Assembly (NCBI GenBank): GCA_030789695.1
Contig: CM061132.1
Coordinates: 152,590,597-152,654,596 of the forward strand
DNA from: Scilla litardierei
Taxonomy: Eukaryota; Streptophyta; Magnoliopsida; Asparagales; Asparagaceae
Direction of reading: 5' to 3'
DNA length: 64,000 bases
Part shown: positions 21,935 through 32,921 of the stretch, in pieces
How positions within the stretch are numbered: the stretch's first letter is position 1
Layout of the letters: each line of letters starts with the position of its first letter
Notes under the pieces: model-generated
Told to the model about the DNA's origin: nothing
Seen by the model: only the letters and a program-made list of their open reading frames with translations
Database searches by the model: none
Program-made: the position numbers and the translations under genes

Positions 21935-23041
21935 TCATCCCTGAATTTTTGTTTCCCTGTTCAAATTGTTCAGCAGGCGCATCGCGTAAGACCGCAGCAC
22001 AATCGCCTCATTGCTCGATATGTCGGTCGTCATCCGGAGCAGCCGTGGAACGGCCGTCACGTTCGCAAGAATCGCAAGGTTGGAAGGGCAGAGGGTCAGG
22101 AAATAGATCGCCATGGCCGCCTCTCTACGCACAATGTGGCTCAAGGAACGGTCGTAGAAGGTTTCAAGAAGAGGAGGAATTGCATTGAGGTCCCCCATGA
22201 TCGTCCTGTTCCGCTCTTCTTGGGCCAGGTTGCAGATGGTGCTGGCAGCATCGATGCGGCATCTCATGACGGTAGCGCGAGCGAGGACGTGAAGCAGAGG
22301 CGGAACGGCTCCAGAGCCTGCAATCTTGATCCTGTTGGCTTGCATCTCCGAGAGCGCCAGGATGGCCTTGCAGGCATTGACCTGCAGGATGGGGATGCGG
22401 TCGGAGCGTAGGATGAGGGCGATGGAGGCCACGATTCTTGGAGTGCAGAGAGAAACCGATCGGTGGTCCCTCGCATTCGCGTGTCGAAACAGGGCATCGA
22501 GGGCCGATTCCCGCACCGCGATCTTGGGATCCCTTAAATCCTGGAAGATGCGTTCCTCTGAAGGCGCGGCATCCGAAGTGCTGCTTCTTGGTTGGGAGGA
22601 CTGGCCTTCTTGGCCTTCGCTGTCCTCGACGCTGCGGGTCTTCAGTCTTTCGACCAGCGAGCGAGCGTCTTCCTGCGACAGAGGTGGAGCGGATGGACGG
22701 CCAAGGCCATCGTCGCACCAGCGGAGGATGGCCGCTCTAAGGGCAATATTGGGAATTAAAGAAAACGAGGACAAGTCGACGGAGGATGAGGATGAGGATG
22801 AGGATGAAAGGAGCAGAGGAGGGATGTAGCCGAGCTCATTGCAGGCTTCGATGCAGGATCGCTGGAAGCTGTGGCCTGTAGGGACGACAACGGGGTCCTC
22901 CATTGGAAGCCCGGAGACTGGGCATACGAATTCGGCGGGGGCAGATTCTTCGAGATGTGCGTTTGAGGGAGGCGGTGAGGTTGAAGGAGATGGAAAACAA
23001 GAGAAGATTGACTGGATCACCGAATCTCCGCTTCCTGACAT
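21935..23041 (-). CDS. U-box domain protein with ARM repeats (PUB38-41-like E3 ubiquitin ligase)
   Basis: A single exon of 368 codons. Residues of about 35-75 and beyond form the U-box (EFVCPVSGLPMEDPVVVPTG, then HSFQRSCIEACNELGYIP), the RING-like fold that docks an E2 enzyme and lets the protein act as a ubiquitin ligase. A Ser run (near residues 80-90) and a conserved IPNIALRAAILRWCDD segment follow, then an acidic Ser-rich linker. From about residue 165 to the end come ARM-type helices that bind substrates (IVASIALILRSD, VNACKAILALSEM, GAVPPLLHVLARA, CRIDAASTICNLA). Layout and the intronless form fit the Arabidopsis PUB38-41 group. No stop or frameshift is seen, so it is the best candidate for a working host gene here. 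Substrate unknown. Confidence 0.92.
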   Translation of the reverse strand: MSGSGDSVIQSIFSCFPSPSTSPPPSNAHLEESAPAEFVCPVSGLPMEDPVVVPTGHSFQRSCIEACNELGYIPPLLLSSSSSSSSSVDLSSFSLIPNIALRAAILRWCDDGLGRPSAPPLSQEDARSLVERLKTRSVEDSEGQEGQSSQPRSSTSDAAPSEERIFQDLRDPKIAVRESALDALFRHANARDHRSVSLCTPRIVASIALILRSDRIPILQVNACKAILALSEMQANRIKIAGSGAVPPLLHVLARATVMRCRIDAASTICNLAQEERNRTIMGDLNAIPPLLETFYDRSLSHIVRREAAMAIYFLTLCPSNLAILANVTAVPRLLRMTTDISSNEAIVLRSYAMRLLNNLNRETKIQG

Positions 23042-23107
23042 GATTCTTCTTCTCTCTTCTTTCGTTTTTTTTTTCTCTTTAATTCTTCTTCAGCTAGTTT
23101 CACATCC

Positions 23108-23115
23108 TTTAAATA
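23108..23115 (-). promoter_or_regulatory. Probable TATA box of the U-box gene
   Basis: TATTTAAA on the minus strand, about 67 bp upstream of the start codon. A pyrimidine-rich leader (minus strand A/G, plus strand T/C, 23043-23090) lies between. The same promoter block is copied at 33390-33445. Confidence 0.5.
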
Positions 23116-23159
23116 GGAAACTTTGGCAGTTGGAGAAGTTGTTAGCTGTTAATTAGCCC

Positions 23160-23644
23160 CACTTGATTAGTTAACTATTTGTTGGGTCGACACGGGTTAC
23201 TATTACTACAGGTTTTTACAAATGCTTCATCCATTGGTCAAATTTGATTAAGTTTTAACCTTGGTTTGTTTTCTTTCTCCTGTGAGAAAGGGCTTCAAGC
23301 TTACTGGTTCGAATGCCAAGTCTTTTATATGGAAACTATTGTTATTTCTATTAATATTTCCACAATAATAACAGAGCTCTCATAAATGATGAGAAAATTG
23401 CATTCGTGCATTGTTTCTTTCTAAATTTACACATGCTTTGAATAATAAAATTTTTGGCCATCGGATCCTTCGCAAAGTATTTAAAATATTGCAAGCCCTG
23501 GGTTGGCATCTTGCTTAGGAAGCATCTCATGAAATTGCTTCCTTCGTTTGAGAGACTTACATGTTGTTGAGGTATATGAAGGACGGAGATTTGCTGGATT
23601 CCTACGTTTAATTTTGGATGACAATATATTTATCATGTTAAATG
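23160..23644. other. Intergenic, nothing recognised
   Basis: AT-rich sequence upstream of the U-box promoter and before the hAT-type element. No open frame, RNA gene or repeat boundary seen. Confidence 0.4.
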
Positions 23645-23652
23645 GTTAAGCC

Positions 23653-24527
23653 CAAGGTTCTAAAAAACTCGCCACGGCGACGCCATGGCGGCAAGACGCG
23701 ACCCCCACGCCCCATAATATCTATGTAGGCTGTTTGAGGCGGCACGCCGTCATGGCATGCCATAAAAACAAGGTGCGCCACAACAACATATGGCGCGTCA
23801 CAAAAAAACGAAAAAAATAGTAAAAAAGGGTACCGGGTCCGCATTATAGGACTAATAGAACCAGACATGTTCTCTATTATTTGAGGCTTTACAGCCTGAC
23901 CGCAGCCGCCTGCATTATTAGAGCATTATATCGATTCGATTCGTCGCCGGCCGCCCTCGTCTCCGGCCATTAGGCCGACGGTCGACGGTCTCCGACCGCG
24001 GCCACGTCAGCACTTGTGAAATGTGTTTGTTTACTTGCTTGGCTGAAATGTGTCCATATGATGTATCAATATTATTCCTTTTCTGGCTTTAAACAACACT
24101 TGTGAACAAAGTTTATTCAAGATGTTGAACTACAACATGCTAAAATCAATGTTCCTTCAAGTATCAGCAAATTTCGTTCAGATCCATTTATCCAAATAGA
24201 GTTAACACCTGTGTTAATCGATTGCTTTGATATTGATGACGTATTGAGGTCACATGCTTTTTAGTTATTTAAACAATTGCTTTTTAGTAAAGTAACACTT
24301 TAGTTAATTGTAAGCACACATCTCAATGTAGATGGAATGCTATGGATTTGGTAGGATTTGGAAACTAATCCATCCAAGTGGAGCATAGTTTAGTGTCTAC
24401 CTCATATATATTATATAATATACCGCCTTAAGCCACGCCTTGAAAAACGATGTGGCTCTGCCAATGCTCCTAAGGCTTGAGGCTTGACCTCGCCGCCACG
24501 CCACGCCTCACGCCATTTAGAACCTTG
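23653..24527. mobile_element. Non-autonomous hAT-type DNA transposon
   Basis: Ends are inverted: CAAGGTTCTAAA at 23653 and TTTAGAACCTTG ending at 24527. The flanking 8 bp are identical on both sides, GTTAAGCC at 23645-23652 and 24528-24535, the target-duplication length expected of hAT elements. Subterminal regions are rich in GGCG/CGCC words. The 875-bp interior has no transposase frame, so it would need an enzyme supplied elsewhere. Confidence 0.9.
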
Positions 24528-24759
24528 GTTAAGCCAGAACAAAGCATTTTATTTGAATTGGTTTTGAGCCTTTAGCGTTCTAACAAACTCATGCAGATGG
24601 CAGAGTAGAATGGTGAAGAAATTAAAAAGTGACGTCAGAGAAAGGCCGAGCATGTGATGTCAGTGAAACATACATTTTGCTATTGGGAGTGTGTTTATGT
24701 TTGGTGTAACATGAAATATACTACCACACGCCTAAAAACTCCACCATCAATTAGATCAC

Positions 24760-25012
24760 GACATTTTTGAATACGAAAATGATAGTCCGACTTCTGGTGT
24801 ATTCCAATATTGCCTTTGTGAAGGACATCTAACATCAAAGAGTGACGTCAATAGCTTTGGGGTTGTCCTATTAGAGATGCTGACAGGCCAGAAATCAATG
24901 GACAAAAACCGGCCCAGTAGAATGGGCACGTCCTCATCTTGGGGAAAGGCAGAGATTCTGTTGCTTCATAGACCCTTGCATAGAGGGCCAATTCTCTGTC
25001 AAAAGTGCAAAG
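24760..25012 (+). pseudogene. Receptor-like cytoplasmic kinase fragment (RLCK-VII/PBL-like)
   Basis: Read across frames: GHLTSKSDV, SFGVVLLEMLTGQKS, MDKNRPS, then after a shift EWARPHLGE and IEGQFSVKSAK. These are kinase subdomains VIII-X of the RLCK-VII family (PBS1-like kinases acting below immune receptors). Only about 80 codons remain and the activation segment before GHLTSKSD is scrambled. No N-lobe or catalytic HRD is present. Confidence 0.8.
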
Positions 25013-25152
25013 TTGATTGTGTTTTCATCTCCAAGAACATTTCTATCTCTAAGGATAACTTCTCTTCTTCTGACATTGTGGCACCATCTTCTTAAATTAT
25101 AATGCTCCGATAATTCCAAAAAATTAGAACATTTAAGATATGCCTACATGGT

Positions 25153-26280
25153 ATGTCTTTCAATTCAGATATAAGGCTTGAACAACTTGCCATTTTCATT
25201 ACCCGAAAGTTTGTCCAAAATATTCCAAACACAATATCTATGCTGGATTTGAGGAATAACTCTTTTACTTGTTATGCATATGCCATGATCCGTAATCATG
25301 CCCAAAGGAGGATGACCTGTTGCTTTGATCCATTTGTTAAACAACCATATGAAAGAATTTGCCTCCTCATTTGGAATGAAGCCACGTCCTAGGAAAACCA
25401 TTTGCCAATGATGATTCACGCCAATAAATGAAACAAATATCAAGCCAAATTGATTTGTATTATGTGTGGCAACAAACAAAACCACATCCCGAAAATGATC
25501 ATAGCTCATTCTTGCAACACTACCCACCCAAAAGCGATGAGTTAATCGTTTTTCATCATCAACCACATAAACATAATAAAATGAAGGATTACTCTCGTGT
25601 TGCCATTTGAAATAATCTATCACCATATGTGCATCATAACCTTGCCTCTCCTCCAGAATATCTCTTTCATAATTTCTCACATCAATTTCAATATATCCAA
25701 TTCATTAAAACCTCCACTCGCATTTTCAAAAGAATCCATTTGTTTGTTCATTGGTATGTTCACATCTTTATATTGATTCATCAATCTTTTCTTTGTATGT
25801 TTATTGGTATGTTCCCATTTGTTTGTTTGTTTGTTTATTGTTTATTGGTATTGTTACCTCACGATTTTCCCTTAACAAATGTGTTCTGGTAGGTGAACGC
25901 TATGATTATGTTCTTCGACAAACTTCTAAATTTACCATTTGTCTCCTTCTTTGTCTAATTTCAATCAAATCAAGGCTTTACAATTTGTTTTAAATGTATC
26001 ACTTTGGCGTGTCCTCGATGACTTATTTTTATGATCTCCTTGAGAACATACAAAAGTCCTCCCAACTAGCACCATATTCTTGTTGTACTTTGTTGTACTG
26101 TTATAGACATCAAATCCTTCGGTCTTTTCATAATTCTTGTAAAAAATTTAGCTTCCTCAGTAGTGTTAATACACATTCCAATTTGTGATTTTAGATGATC
26201 ATCAACTGGCACAACCAAATATCCAAATGAGATTCAGGGCGATCAATATTTAGAGCATGCAACTTCATTTTCCATCCTAT
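25153..26280 (-). pseudogene. FAR1/FHY3-type (MULE-derived) protein remnant
   Basis: On the minus strand: a degraded FAR1 DNA-binding domain (near 26200-25880: EEAKFFYKNYEKTEGFDV, NSTTKYNK, CKALI, FVEEHNHSVHLP), then after a short exon-like stretch (MDSFENASGGFNELDI) the MULE transposase-like core (GYDAHMVIDYFKWQHESN, HRFWVGSVARMSYDHF, GLIFVSFIGVNHH, FIWLFNKWIKA). The family descends from Mutator-like transposases and includes plant light-signalling factors. The core stays open for 171 codons, but stops and shifts lie upstream and the C-terminal SWIM region is absent. Confidence 0.85.
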
Positions 26281-26284
26281 AAAA

Positions 26285-27300
26285 ACCATAAATAATTTGA
26301 ATATTTAATAGTATATTACATAGTTTATTGATAACATATCCAATAAGAGAATATGTATACGTATATAAAAAACTAATAAATCAAAAGCAAATTGACAAAC
26401 TAAAAGCAAACATTTGCACATAAGAAAAACTTTAATACTTGGAATTGCACATGAACAACTCATATAAATGAAAACTCAATTAGCACATGGAGTGAACATG
26501 TTTACAGAATCACCAATGAAAAAGTACATAATTGAAGTGAAGGTCAAACCTTTGGCAATCTCGTATATGAGGCATCTTCTATTGGTTGGGATGCTCCCAA
26601 CTCTTTAAAAAACAAGACCAACAAAACCCATGAAAATTATCACCTCCTTGACACGAGAACTCATACGATTGATTCAATTGCTCTCTCAGCTGAAGCCACC
26701 TAAAGCATGCCTGCTACATTCCAGAAGGAAGCTGCATGTCATAAACTAGTCTAAATAAGAAGAACTCATGGATAACATCATATTTTACAAATAATAACAG
26801 ATAACTAAAATAAAAGACAAAATAAATTAATAAAGCAACAAATGTTCTCATCACTTACAAATTCTTGGTTGAAAAAGAATTCTACATCTTCGGCATAAAA
26901 ATTACTCGTGAAACCTTCAATATGAAGAGCTAAATGCCAAAAGTCCCAATTTTTGGTTCAATAGTTGATTACAAGAACAGAGAGATTAAGACTAACAATA
27001 GCAACCTCATAGTTCAAACTGTGAATAGCAAACACAACAAAAGCTCAAAAAAACTCAAACTTCCCGCAAATTATAATCGATCAAATTAACAAAATTTTGA
27101 AAAAAAAAGAACGTAACTTTGAGGTTGAGCAAAGAGAAATCAATTACCCAAAGCCGATAGGAATGAGAGGTGATGTGTATGTAGCGACTCTCCACGAGTA
27201 GTGTTTCGGGGTGTTTTCTCACTAGTGAAATTGTAATGCCCCTATGTGTGATATTCTATGTGTGTATGTTGTATGTGTGTATGGTAGTGAAGTATATGGA
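26285..27300. other. AT-rich intergenic, nothing recognised
   Basis: No supported gene. May include the 5' part of the FAR1-type unit, but no further domain words were found. It ends at the copia E target site. Confidence 0.4.
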
Positions 27301-27307
27301 TTCATAT

Positions 27308-28014
27308 TGTCAAATTTTGTGCTACCAAAAAGTCTCCATTTACACAGTTGATGGGGTGTTTTAATGCTTTGGTTGGGGACTTAATGAGGTTGTTGGAAGG
27401 GGGCCTATCTTTGGCCTGTCGACAGCAAAAAGGAGATGGCAAGCTGCCACACAATTTCCTGAGAGCAAAATGAAAAGCCTGCATGCTGAATTTTTCGGCA
27501 GAGCATTGGTGTGTTTCTCAGTGAGTTGCTGCCGAAGGAAAGACAGAGAGCAAGTATAGAGCTGCCCTTGTTTTTTTGTAGAGCTGTGATCTTCAGATCT
27601 TTGGAGGGAAGTGTGAGAGCTTGTGTGAGTGTAGAAGAGTGTTGATCTTCTAGTGTTGCTCTTTCCTTTCTTCTTCCTTTGTGAGATTTGTGGGGGCTTG
27701 GAATTGCCAAGTTGTTACTCACAAGAGTGAAGGAGAAGGTGTTGGTGTAAGCTCGTGTGCTCGCCTTGATTAGTAGTGGATCGTCTCGGAATGCTGGAGT
27801 AGGTTGTTCGCAACCGAACCAGGGTAAAATCCTCCACCTCATTTATTTTCTGCAAATTGAGATTGTCGCATTTCGCTTACTAATTTGCTTACGCAAGATC
27901 CGAAGAGGGATTGGTTGTTTGGTTTGTTGTGTGCCTCAATTTTTCAAGCTTTAGCTTCCTAGCTAGTTGTTAGGGCTTGTTGTTCCGCAAGGCGACAACA
28001 GTTTTTTATCAACA
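27308..28014 (+). repeat. 5' LTR of element E
   Basis: Starts TGTCAAATTTTGTGC and ends TTTATCAACA, two bases before the primer binding site. Its partner is at 32211-32921. Confidence 0.95.
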
Positions 28015-28016
28015 AG

Positions 28017-28028
28017 TGGTATCAGAGC
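28017..28028 (+). other. Primer binding site of element E
   Basis: TGGTATCAGAGC, complementary to the 3' end of plant initiator tRNA-Met, two bases after the 5' LTR. Confidence 0.92.
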
Positions 28029-28062
28029 TTTCAGTTGTTTGTGGAGAAATTGAGTAGCGAAG

Positions 28063-31000
28063 ATGGTTAGTTTGGCGACACTCAACATTGAGAGGTTCAC
28101 CGGCCGTAATGATTTCAGGTTATGGCAGTCGAGGGTGAAAAATTATTTGAGGCAGACGAAATTTTTTCAGATTGTGTTTGATGAGGAAAACATTGAGAAG
28201 GATGTGACGGCATCACAGAGGGCCAAAATGGAGAGAATGGCGTATAGCGCCATCCAGTTATCGTTAGTCGACACCGTCTTGAGAGAGGTGTTGGACGAGG
28301 GTACGGCTAAGGATATGTGGAATAAGCTAGAGGGGTTGTATATGAAGAAATCTTTTATAAGCTGCCTCTACTTATTACAGCAGCTGTACACTCTGAAAAT
28401 GAAGCCCGGATCAGCGTTAAAAGATCACATAGATGAGTTGAATCGGATTGTGATGGAGTTGCGAGGAATGGATGTCAAGATCGAAGATGAGCAACAAGCA
28501 GTGATTTTGTTATGTTTGTTGACTGAGGAGTTCTCCCAATTTGTTTGGTCCATGATCTATGGACGAACAACGCTTACCGTGGAAGAGGTGAAGGCGGCGC
28601 TCCATACCGAGATGCTATGTGAGAAGGTCCAAGGTAGATACTTTGGAGGAAACCATGATGAAGCTTTGCATGTGAGAGGCAGGCAGGACAGGCGAGGAGG
28701 TCAAGGCCATTTCAAGAAGAAGGACCGCTCGAAGTCCCGGCATTCCCGTGATAGGAAGGACAGCTCGTGTTTCATTTGCAAGCAGAGAGGCCATTGGAGG
28801 AACCAATGCCCCAACAGATTTGGAAAGAAAGGCAATGATGCTTCTGGTTCAGCTTCCTTGGGTTTGGAGGACATGCATATCAGTGATGACAGAGGCCACG
28901 ATGAAAGGGGTAGAGATCCAGAGATGTTCGCAGCGGGGGTGTCCGGTGAGGCACAAGTTGCGTGGTTGATGGACAGTGTGTGTTCTTTCCATATGACTCC
29001 ACATCGGAGTTGGTTTTCCACTTACCGTTCCCAAGAAGACGGAGGCTCTATTCTCATGGGGAACAATGCGGCGTGTAAGACCGCAGGTATTGGAACTGTT
29101 CGGATCCGCATGCACGATGGGATCGTGCGTACCCTTGCTGATGTTAGACATGTGCCTGATCTCAGGAAGAGCTTGATATCCATCGGTGTGTTGGATAATG
29201 TTGGATGCAAGTCAGTTGTTGAGAATGGTCAGCTCAGGGTATCCAAAGGAGCCATGGTTGTGATGAAGGGAAGGAAGGTAGGGAATCTATATGCCCTACA
29301 AGGTGCCACAGTAGAAGGCGAAGCCGATGCCACCTCTTCTAGCTCGAGTGATGGAGATTCAGCAAAGTTATGGCATTATCGTTTGGGTCACCCGTGTGAT
29401 AAGACCCTCGATGTTCTCCGTCGAAGAAACTTGATTGGAGCTAGTGATGAGAGTGTGGAGTTTTGTGAAAGCTGTGTATATGGGAAAAAGACAAAGGTAC
29501 AGTTCAGCACGGGGAAGCACACTACCCGAGGTCCACTGGATTACATTCATTCCGATGTTTGGGGGCCGTGTTCTGTAGCGTCAGGAGGTGGAGCTAGGTA
29601 CTTTGTCCTCTTCATCGATGATTATTCTCGGAAGGTTTGGATGTACTTGATGAAGACAAAAGATCAAACCTTTGGGATGTTCAAGCAATGGCTTGCGATG
29701 GTTGAAAAGCAAACTGGCAAAGCGGTGAAAGTCCTTAGATCCAACAATAGAGGTGAGTACACCTCAAGGGAGTTCACAGGATTCTGCAGATCCTATGGGA
29801 TTCGACGTCATTTTACTACACCAGGGGATCCTCAGTCGAACGGGGTTGTAGAGAGGATGAACAGGACATTGTTGGAGAGAGTGCGTTGCTTGAGGCACTC
29901 TGTCGGTATGGAGAAGGAATTTTGGGGTGAGATACTTACTACCGCCGTGCACATAGTGAATCGAGTTCCGTCGGTGGCGATTGACTACCAAATTCCAGAA
30001 GAGAAGTGGAGTGGGAAAATTGGTGACTACTCTTATCTACGCATCGTTGGTTGTCCGGCATATGCACATGAGAGGGGCGACAAGTTGGATCCGAGGGCCA
30101 AGAAGTACATTTTTCTCGGATATGGCGATGGCGTGAAAGGATATCGCTTGTGGGACCCGGTGGGCCGCAAGGCGATTTTGAGTAGGCACGTCACCTTTGA
30201 TGAGTCTGTGATGCTCAGGGCGAAGCATACTCATTGGAAGGTGGACGAGTCACCTGAGGAGACCGCGCCAGAGACGATTGATCTCCCGATCCTATTCCAG
30301 AGGCGACCTGGCAAGGAGCCGATGGTCGAGGTCCCCGTTGCGGGACATGATGAGGTCCATGTTGAGGACCATATGCAGACACCAGTCCCAGCTCAGATAC
30401 GTGATGAATTTGTAGCAGATGAGGTGCGGAGGTCCAAGAGGACCAAGAAGGCGCCCGAGAAATTTGGAGATTGGGATTACACAGCATTCTCCTTTGACGA
30501 CATGGCGTCGTATGCCTTAAACATTGAGCACGAGGACCCTATGACCTATGGTGGAGCCATTAGCTCGAGTGATGCAGTGAATTGGCAAGGAGCTATGGAG
30601 GAAGAGATGGAGTCTCTCCACCACAATGACACGTGGGAGTTAGTGCCTCTACCACATGAGAGGCGTGCCATTGGATGTAGGTGGATCTATAAGGTAAAGA
30701 AAAGCTCGACCGAAGATGGTGGTGATGTACGGTACAAAGCAAGGCTAGTGGCTAAGGGTTTTGCACAGAGGAAGGGAGAGGACAACAATGAAATATTTTT
30801 TCCAGTGGTAAGACACACTTCCATTCGTATTTTGTTAGCACTAGTAGCATCCATGGACATGGAGTTGGAGCAACTCGATGTCAAGACCGCTTTTCTGCAC
30901 GGTGATTTGGATGAGGAGATTTACATGCACCAACCAGAGGGATTCATAGTGGAAGGCAAGGAGAGGATGGTCTGCAGGTTGAGAAAATCCTTGTACGGGT

Positions 31001-32091
31001 TGAAACAGTCACCCAGACAGTGGTACAAGCGATTTGATAGCTTCCGGATGGGTATAGGTTTTGAGCGGAGCGTGAAGGATCAGTGTGTTTATGTGCACAC
31101 ATTGGATGATGGCTCGCGCATCTACATGTTACTTTATGTTGACGACATGTTGATTGCTTCTTTAAACATGTCGGAAGTCAAGAAGCTAAAGGTGAAGTTG
31201 GGCAAGGAGTTCGATATGAAGGATTTGGGCCCGGCGAAGAAAATCCTAGGGATGGAGATATCCCAGGACAGGAGGAAGGGTGAGTTGAGGTTGTCACAGA
31301 AGGGGTATATTGAGAAGGTGCTTGTCCGTTATGGAATGGAGAGTGCGAAGCCCGTGGGGACACCTCTTGGAGCTCACTTTCAGCTATCGGCGTTGCAGTC
31401 GCCGAGCACCGATGATGAGAGGAAGGTTATGTCTCAGGTACCATATGCTAGTGCAGTGGGGAGTTTGATGTACGCGATGGTTTGCACGTGTCCAGATATT
31501 GCACAGGCCGTGGGAGTAGTGAGCAGATATATGGCGAACCCAGGCAAGGAGCATTGGCAGGCCGTCAAGTGGATATTGCGTTATCTGCGAGGCACAGTTG
31601 GTGTCGGTTTGCACTATGGCAGAGGTGACGGTGTGGTGCTGACAGGGTACTATGATTCTGATTATGCTGGTGACAGGGACAGGCGGAGATCGACCACAGG
31701 TTACGTGTTCACGTTGGGCACCGCAGCAGTGTCATGGAGATCTGTCCTACAGTTGGTGGTTGCGTTGTCAACCACAGAGGCCGAGTTGATTGCCACAGTG
31801 GAAGCGGTAAAGGAGGCCAAGTATTTGAGATGTCTGCTAGAGGATTTGGGGTTACCACAGAGATTGTTGTTGGTTTTCAGCGATAGCCAGAGTGCCATTC
31901 ATCTTGCGAAGCATCAGGCTTACAGTTCGAGGACGAAGCACATTGAGGTCCGTGATTGCTTCCTAGAGGAGGAGAGCAAACATATAGAGCTTCAGAAGGT
32001 CCCGACTGAGAGGAACCCTGCAGACATGTTCACCAAGCACGTTCCTGCCATCAAGCTCAAGACCTACTTGAGCTTGATCTGTTTGGCTTGA
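28063..32091 (+). CDS. Copia gag-pol polyprotein of element E
   Basis: A frame of 1342 codons without a stop. Gag of the UBN2 type comes first (MVSLATLNIERFTGRNDF), with a CCHC knuckle CFICKQRGHWRNQC starting near residue 236. The protease site reads D-S-V at 304-306 where the family has D-S-G. Pre-integrase LWHYRLGHP and CESCVYGKK follow. In the integrase core, Asp 498 (HSDVWGP) and Glu 597 (VVERMNRTL) are present, but the middle Asp is Asn 561 (RSNNRGEY). RT has LDVKTAFLHGDL and YVDDML at about 1025-1030. RNase H has YYDSDYAGD, TTEAELIATVEA and DSQSAIHLAKH. The start is the ATG 35 bp after the primer site. The gene looks recently active but is now probably unable to mature its polyprotein or integrate by itself. 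Confidence 0.95.
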   Translation: MVSLATLNIERFTGRNDFRLWQSRVKNYLRQTKFFQIVFDEENIEKDVTASQRAKMERMAYSAIQLSLVDTVLREVLDEGTAKDMWNKLEGLYMKKSFISCLYLLQQLYTLKMKPGSALKDHIDELNRIVMELRGMDVKIEDEQQAVILLCLLTEEFSQFVWSMIYGRTTLTVEEVKAALHTEMLCEKVQGRYFGGNHDEALHVRGRQDRRGGQGHFKKKDRSKSRHSRDRKDSSCFICKQRGHWRNQCPNRFGKKGNDASGSASLGLEDMHISDDRGHDERGRDPEMFAAGVSGEAQVAWLMDSVCSFHMTPHRSWFSTYRSQEDGGSILMGNNAACKTAGIGTVRIRMHDGIVRTLADVRHVPDLRKSLISIGVLDNVGCKSVVENGQLRVSKGAMVVMKGRKVGNLYALQGATVEGEADATSSSSSDGDSAKLWHYRLGHPCDKTLDVLRRRNLIGASDESVEFCESCVYGKKTKVQFSTGKHTTRGPLDYIHSDVWGPCSVASGGGARYFVLFIDDYSRKVWMYLMKTKDQTFGMFKQWLAMVEKQTGKAVKVLRSNNRGEYTSREFTGFCRSYGIRRHFTTPGDPQSNGVVERMNRTLLERVRCLRHSVGMEKEFWGEILTTAVHIVNRVPSVAIDYQIPEEKWSGKIGDYSYLRIVGCPAYAHERGDKLDPRAKKYIFLGYGDGVKGYRLWDPVGRKAILSRHVTFDESVMLRAKHTHWKVDESPEETAPETIDLPILFQRRPGKEPMVEVPVAGHDEVHVEDHMQTPVPAQIRDEFVADEVRRSKRTKKAPEKFGDWDYTAFSFDDMASYALNIEHEDPMTYGGAISSSDAVNWQGAMEEEMESLHHNDTWELVPLPHERRAIGCRWIYKVKKSSTEDGGDVRYKARLVAKGFAQRKGEDNNEIFFPVVRHTSIRILLALVASMDMELEQLDVKTAFLHGDLDEEIYMHQPEGFIVEGKERMVCRLRKSLYGLKQSPRQWYKRFDSFRMGIGFERSVKDQCVYVHTLDDGSRIYMLLYVDDMLIASLNMSEVKKLKVKLGKEFDMKDLGPAKKILGMEISQDRRKGELRLSQKGYIEKVLVRYGMESAKPVGTPLGAHFQLSALQSPSTDDERKVMSQVPYASAVGSLMYAMVCTCPDIAQAVGVVSRYMANPGKEHWQAVKWILRYLRGTVGVGLHYGRGDGVVLTGYYDSDYAGDRDRRRSTTGYVFTLGTAAVSWRSVLQLVVALSTTEAELIATVEAVKEAKYLRCLLEDLGLPQRLLLVFSDSQSAIHLAKHQAYSSRTKHIEVRDCFLEEESKHIELQKVPTERNPADMFTKHVPAIKLKTYLSLICLA

Positions 32092-32210
32092 GTGTGGCGC
32101 CAGAGGGCGCAGATTCCGAGACGACGAGGAGGTCCGTGGAGAGACCAAGATGTTTTGATCAAGGTAGAGCTTGAATGGAGTTCTGAAGAATTTTTTGTAG
32201 CAAGGTAGAG

Positions 32211-32921
32211 TGTCAAATTTTGTGCTATCAAAAAGTCTCCATTTACACAGTTGATGGGCCAGTGTTTTAATGCTTTGGTTGGGGACTTAATGAGGTTGTT
32301 GGAAGGGGGCCTATCTTTGGCCTGTCGACAGCAAAAAGGAGATGGCAAGCTGCCACATAATTTCCTGAGAGCAAAATGAAAAGCCTGCATGCTGAAGTTT
32401 TCAGCAGAGCATTGGTGTGTTTCTCAGTGAGTTGCTGCCAAAGGAAAGACAGAGAGCAAGTATAGAGCTGCCCTTGTTTTTTTTGTAGAGCTGTGATCTT
32501 CAGAGCTTTGGAGGGAAGTGTGAGAGCTTGTGTGAGTGTAGAAGAGTGTTGATCTTCTAGTGTTGCTCTTTCCTTTCTTCTTCCTTTGTGAGATTTATGG
32601 GGGCTTGGAATTGCCAAGTTGTTACTCACAAGAGTGAAGGAGAAGGTGTTGATGTAAGCTCGTGTGCTCGCCTTGATTAGTAGTGGATCGTCTCGGAATG
32701 CTGGAGTAGGTTGTTCGCAACCGAACCAGGATAAAATCCTCCGCCTCATTTATTTTCTGCAATTTGAGATTGTCGCATTTCGCTTACTAATTTGCTTACG
32801 CAAGATCCGAAGAGGGATTGGTTGTTTGGTTTGTTGTGTGCCTCAATTTTTCAAGCTTTAGCTTTCTAGCTAGTTGTTAGGGCTTGTTGTTCTGCAGGGC
32901 GACAACAGTTTTTTATCAACA
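32211..32921 (+). repeat. 3' LTR of element E
   Basis: A near copy of 27308-28014. It is preceded by a weak polypurine tract (aaggtagag, 32202-32210) and followed by the target duplication CATAT. Confidence 0.95.

Larger units (their letters stand above)
27308..32921 (+). mobile_element. Complete Ty1/copia element E
   Basis: Two LTRs (27308-28014, 707 bp; 32211-32921, 711 bp), both TGTCAAATTT...TATCAACA, flanked by the same 5 bp CATAT (27303-27307 and 32922-32926). By eye the LTRs differ at roughly 16-20 positions plus small indels, so about 2-3%, a fairly recent insertion. A tRNA-Met primer binding site and one uninterrupted gag-pol frame lie inside. It is the only structurally complete retroelement in the window with a whole reading frame. 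Confidence 0.96.

Noticed and set aside
22164..22829. Open frames on both strands (184 codons minus in another frame, 167 codons plus) over the U-box gene
   Set aside because: Shadows of the GC-rich ARM-repeat coding frame; no domain words of their own.
27218..27234. CACTAGTG near the left flank of element E, possible CACTA transposon end
   Set aside because: No matching inverted end or 3-bp duplication found.
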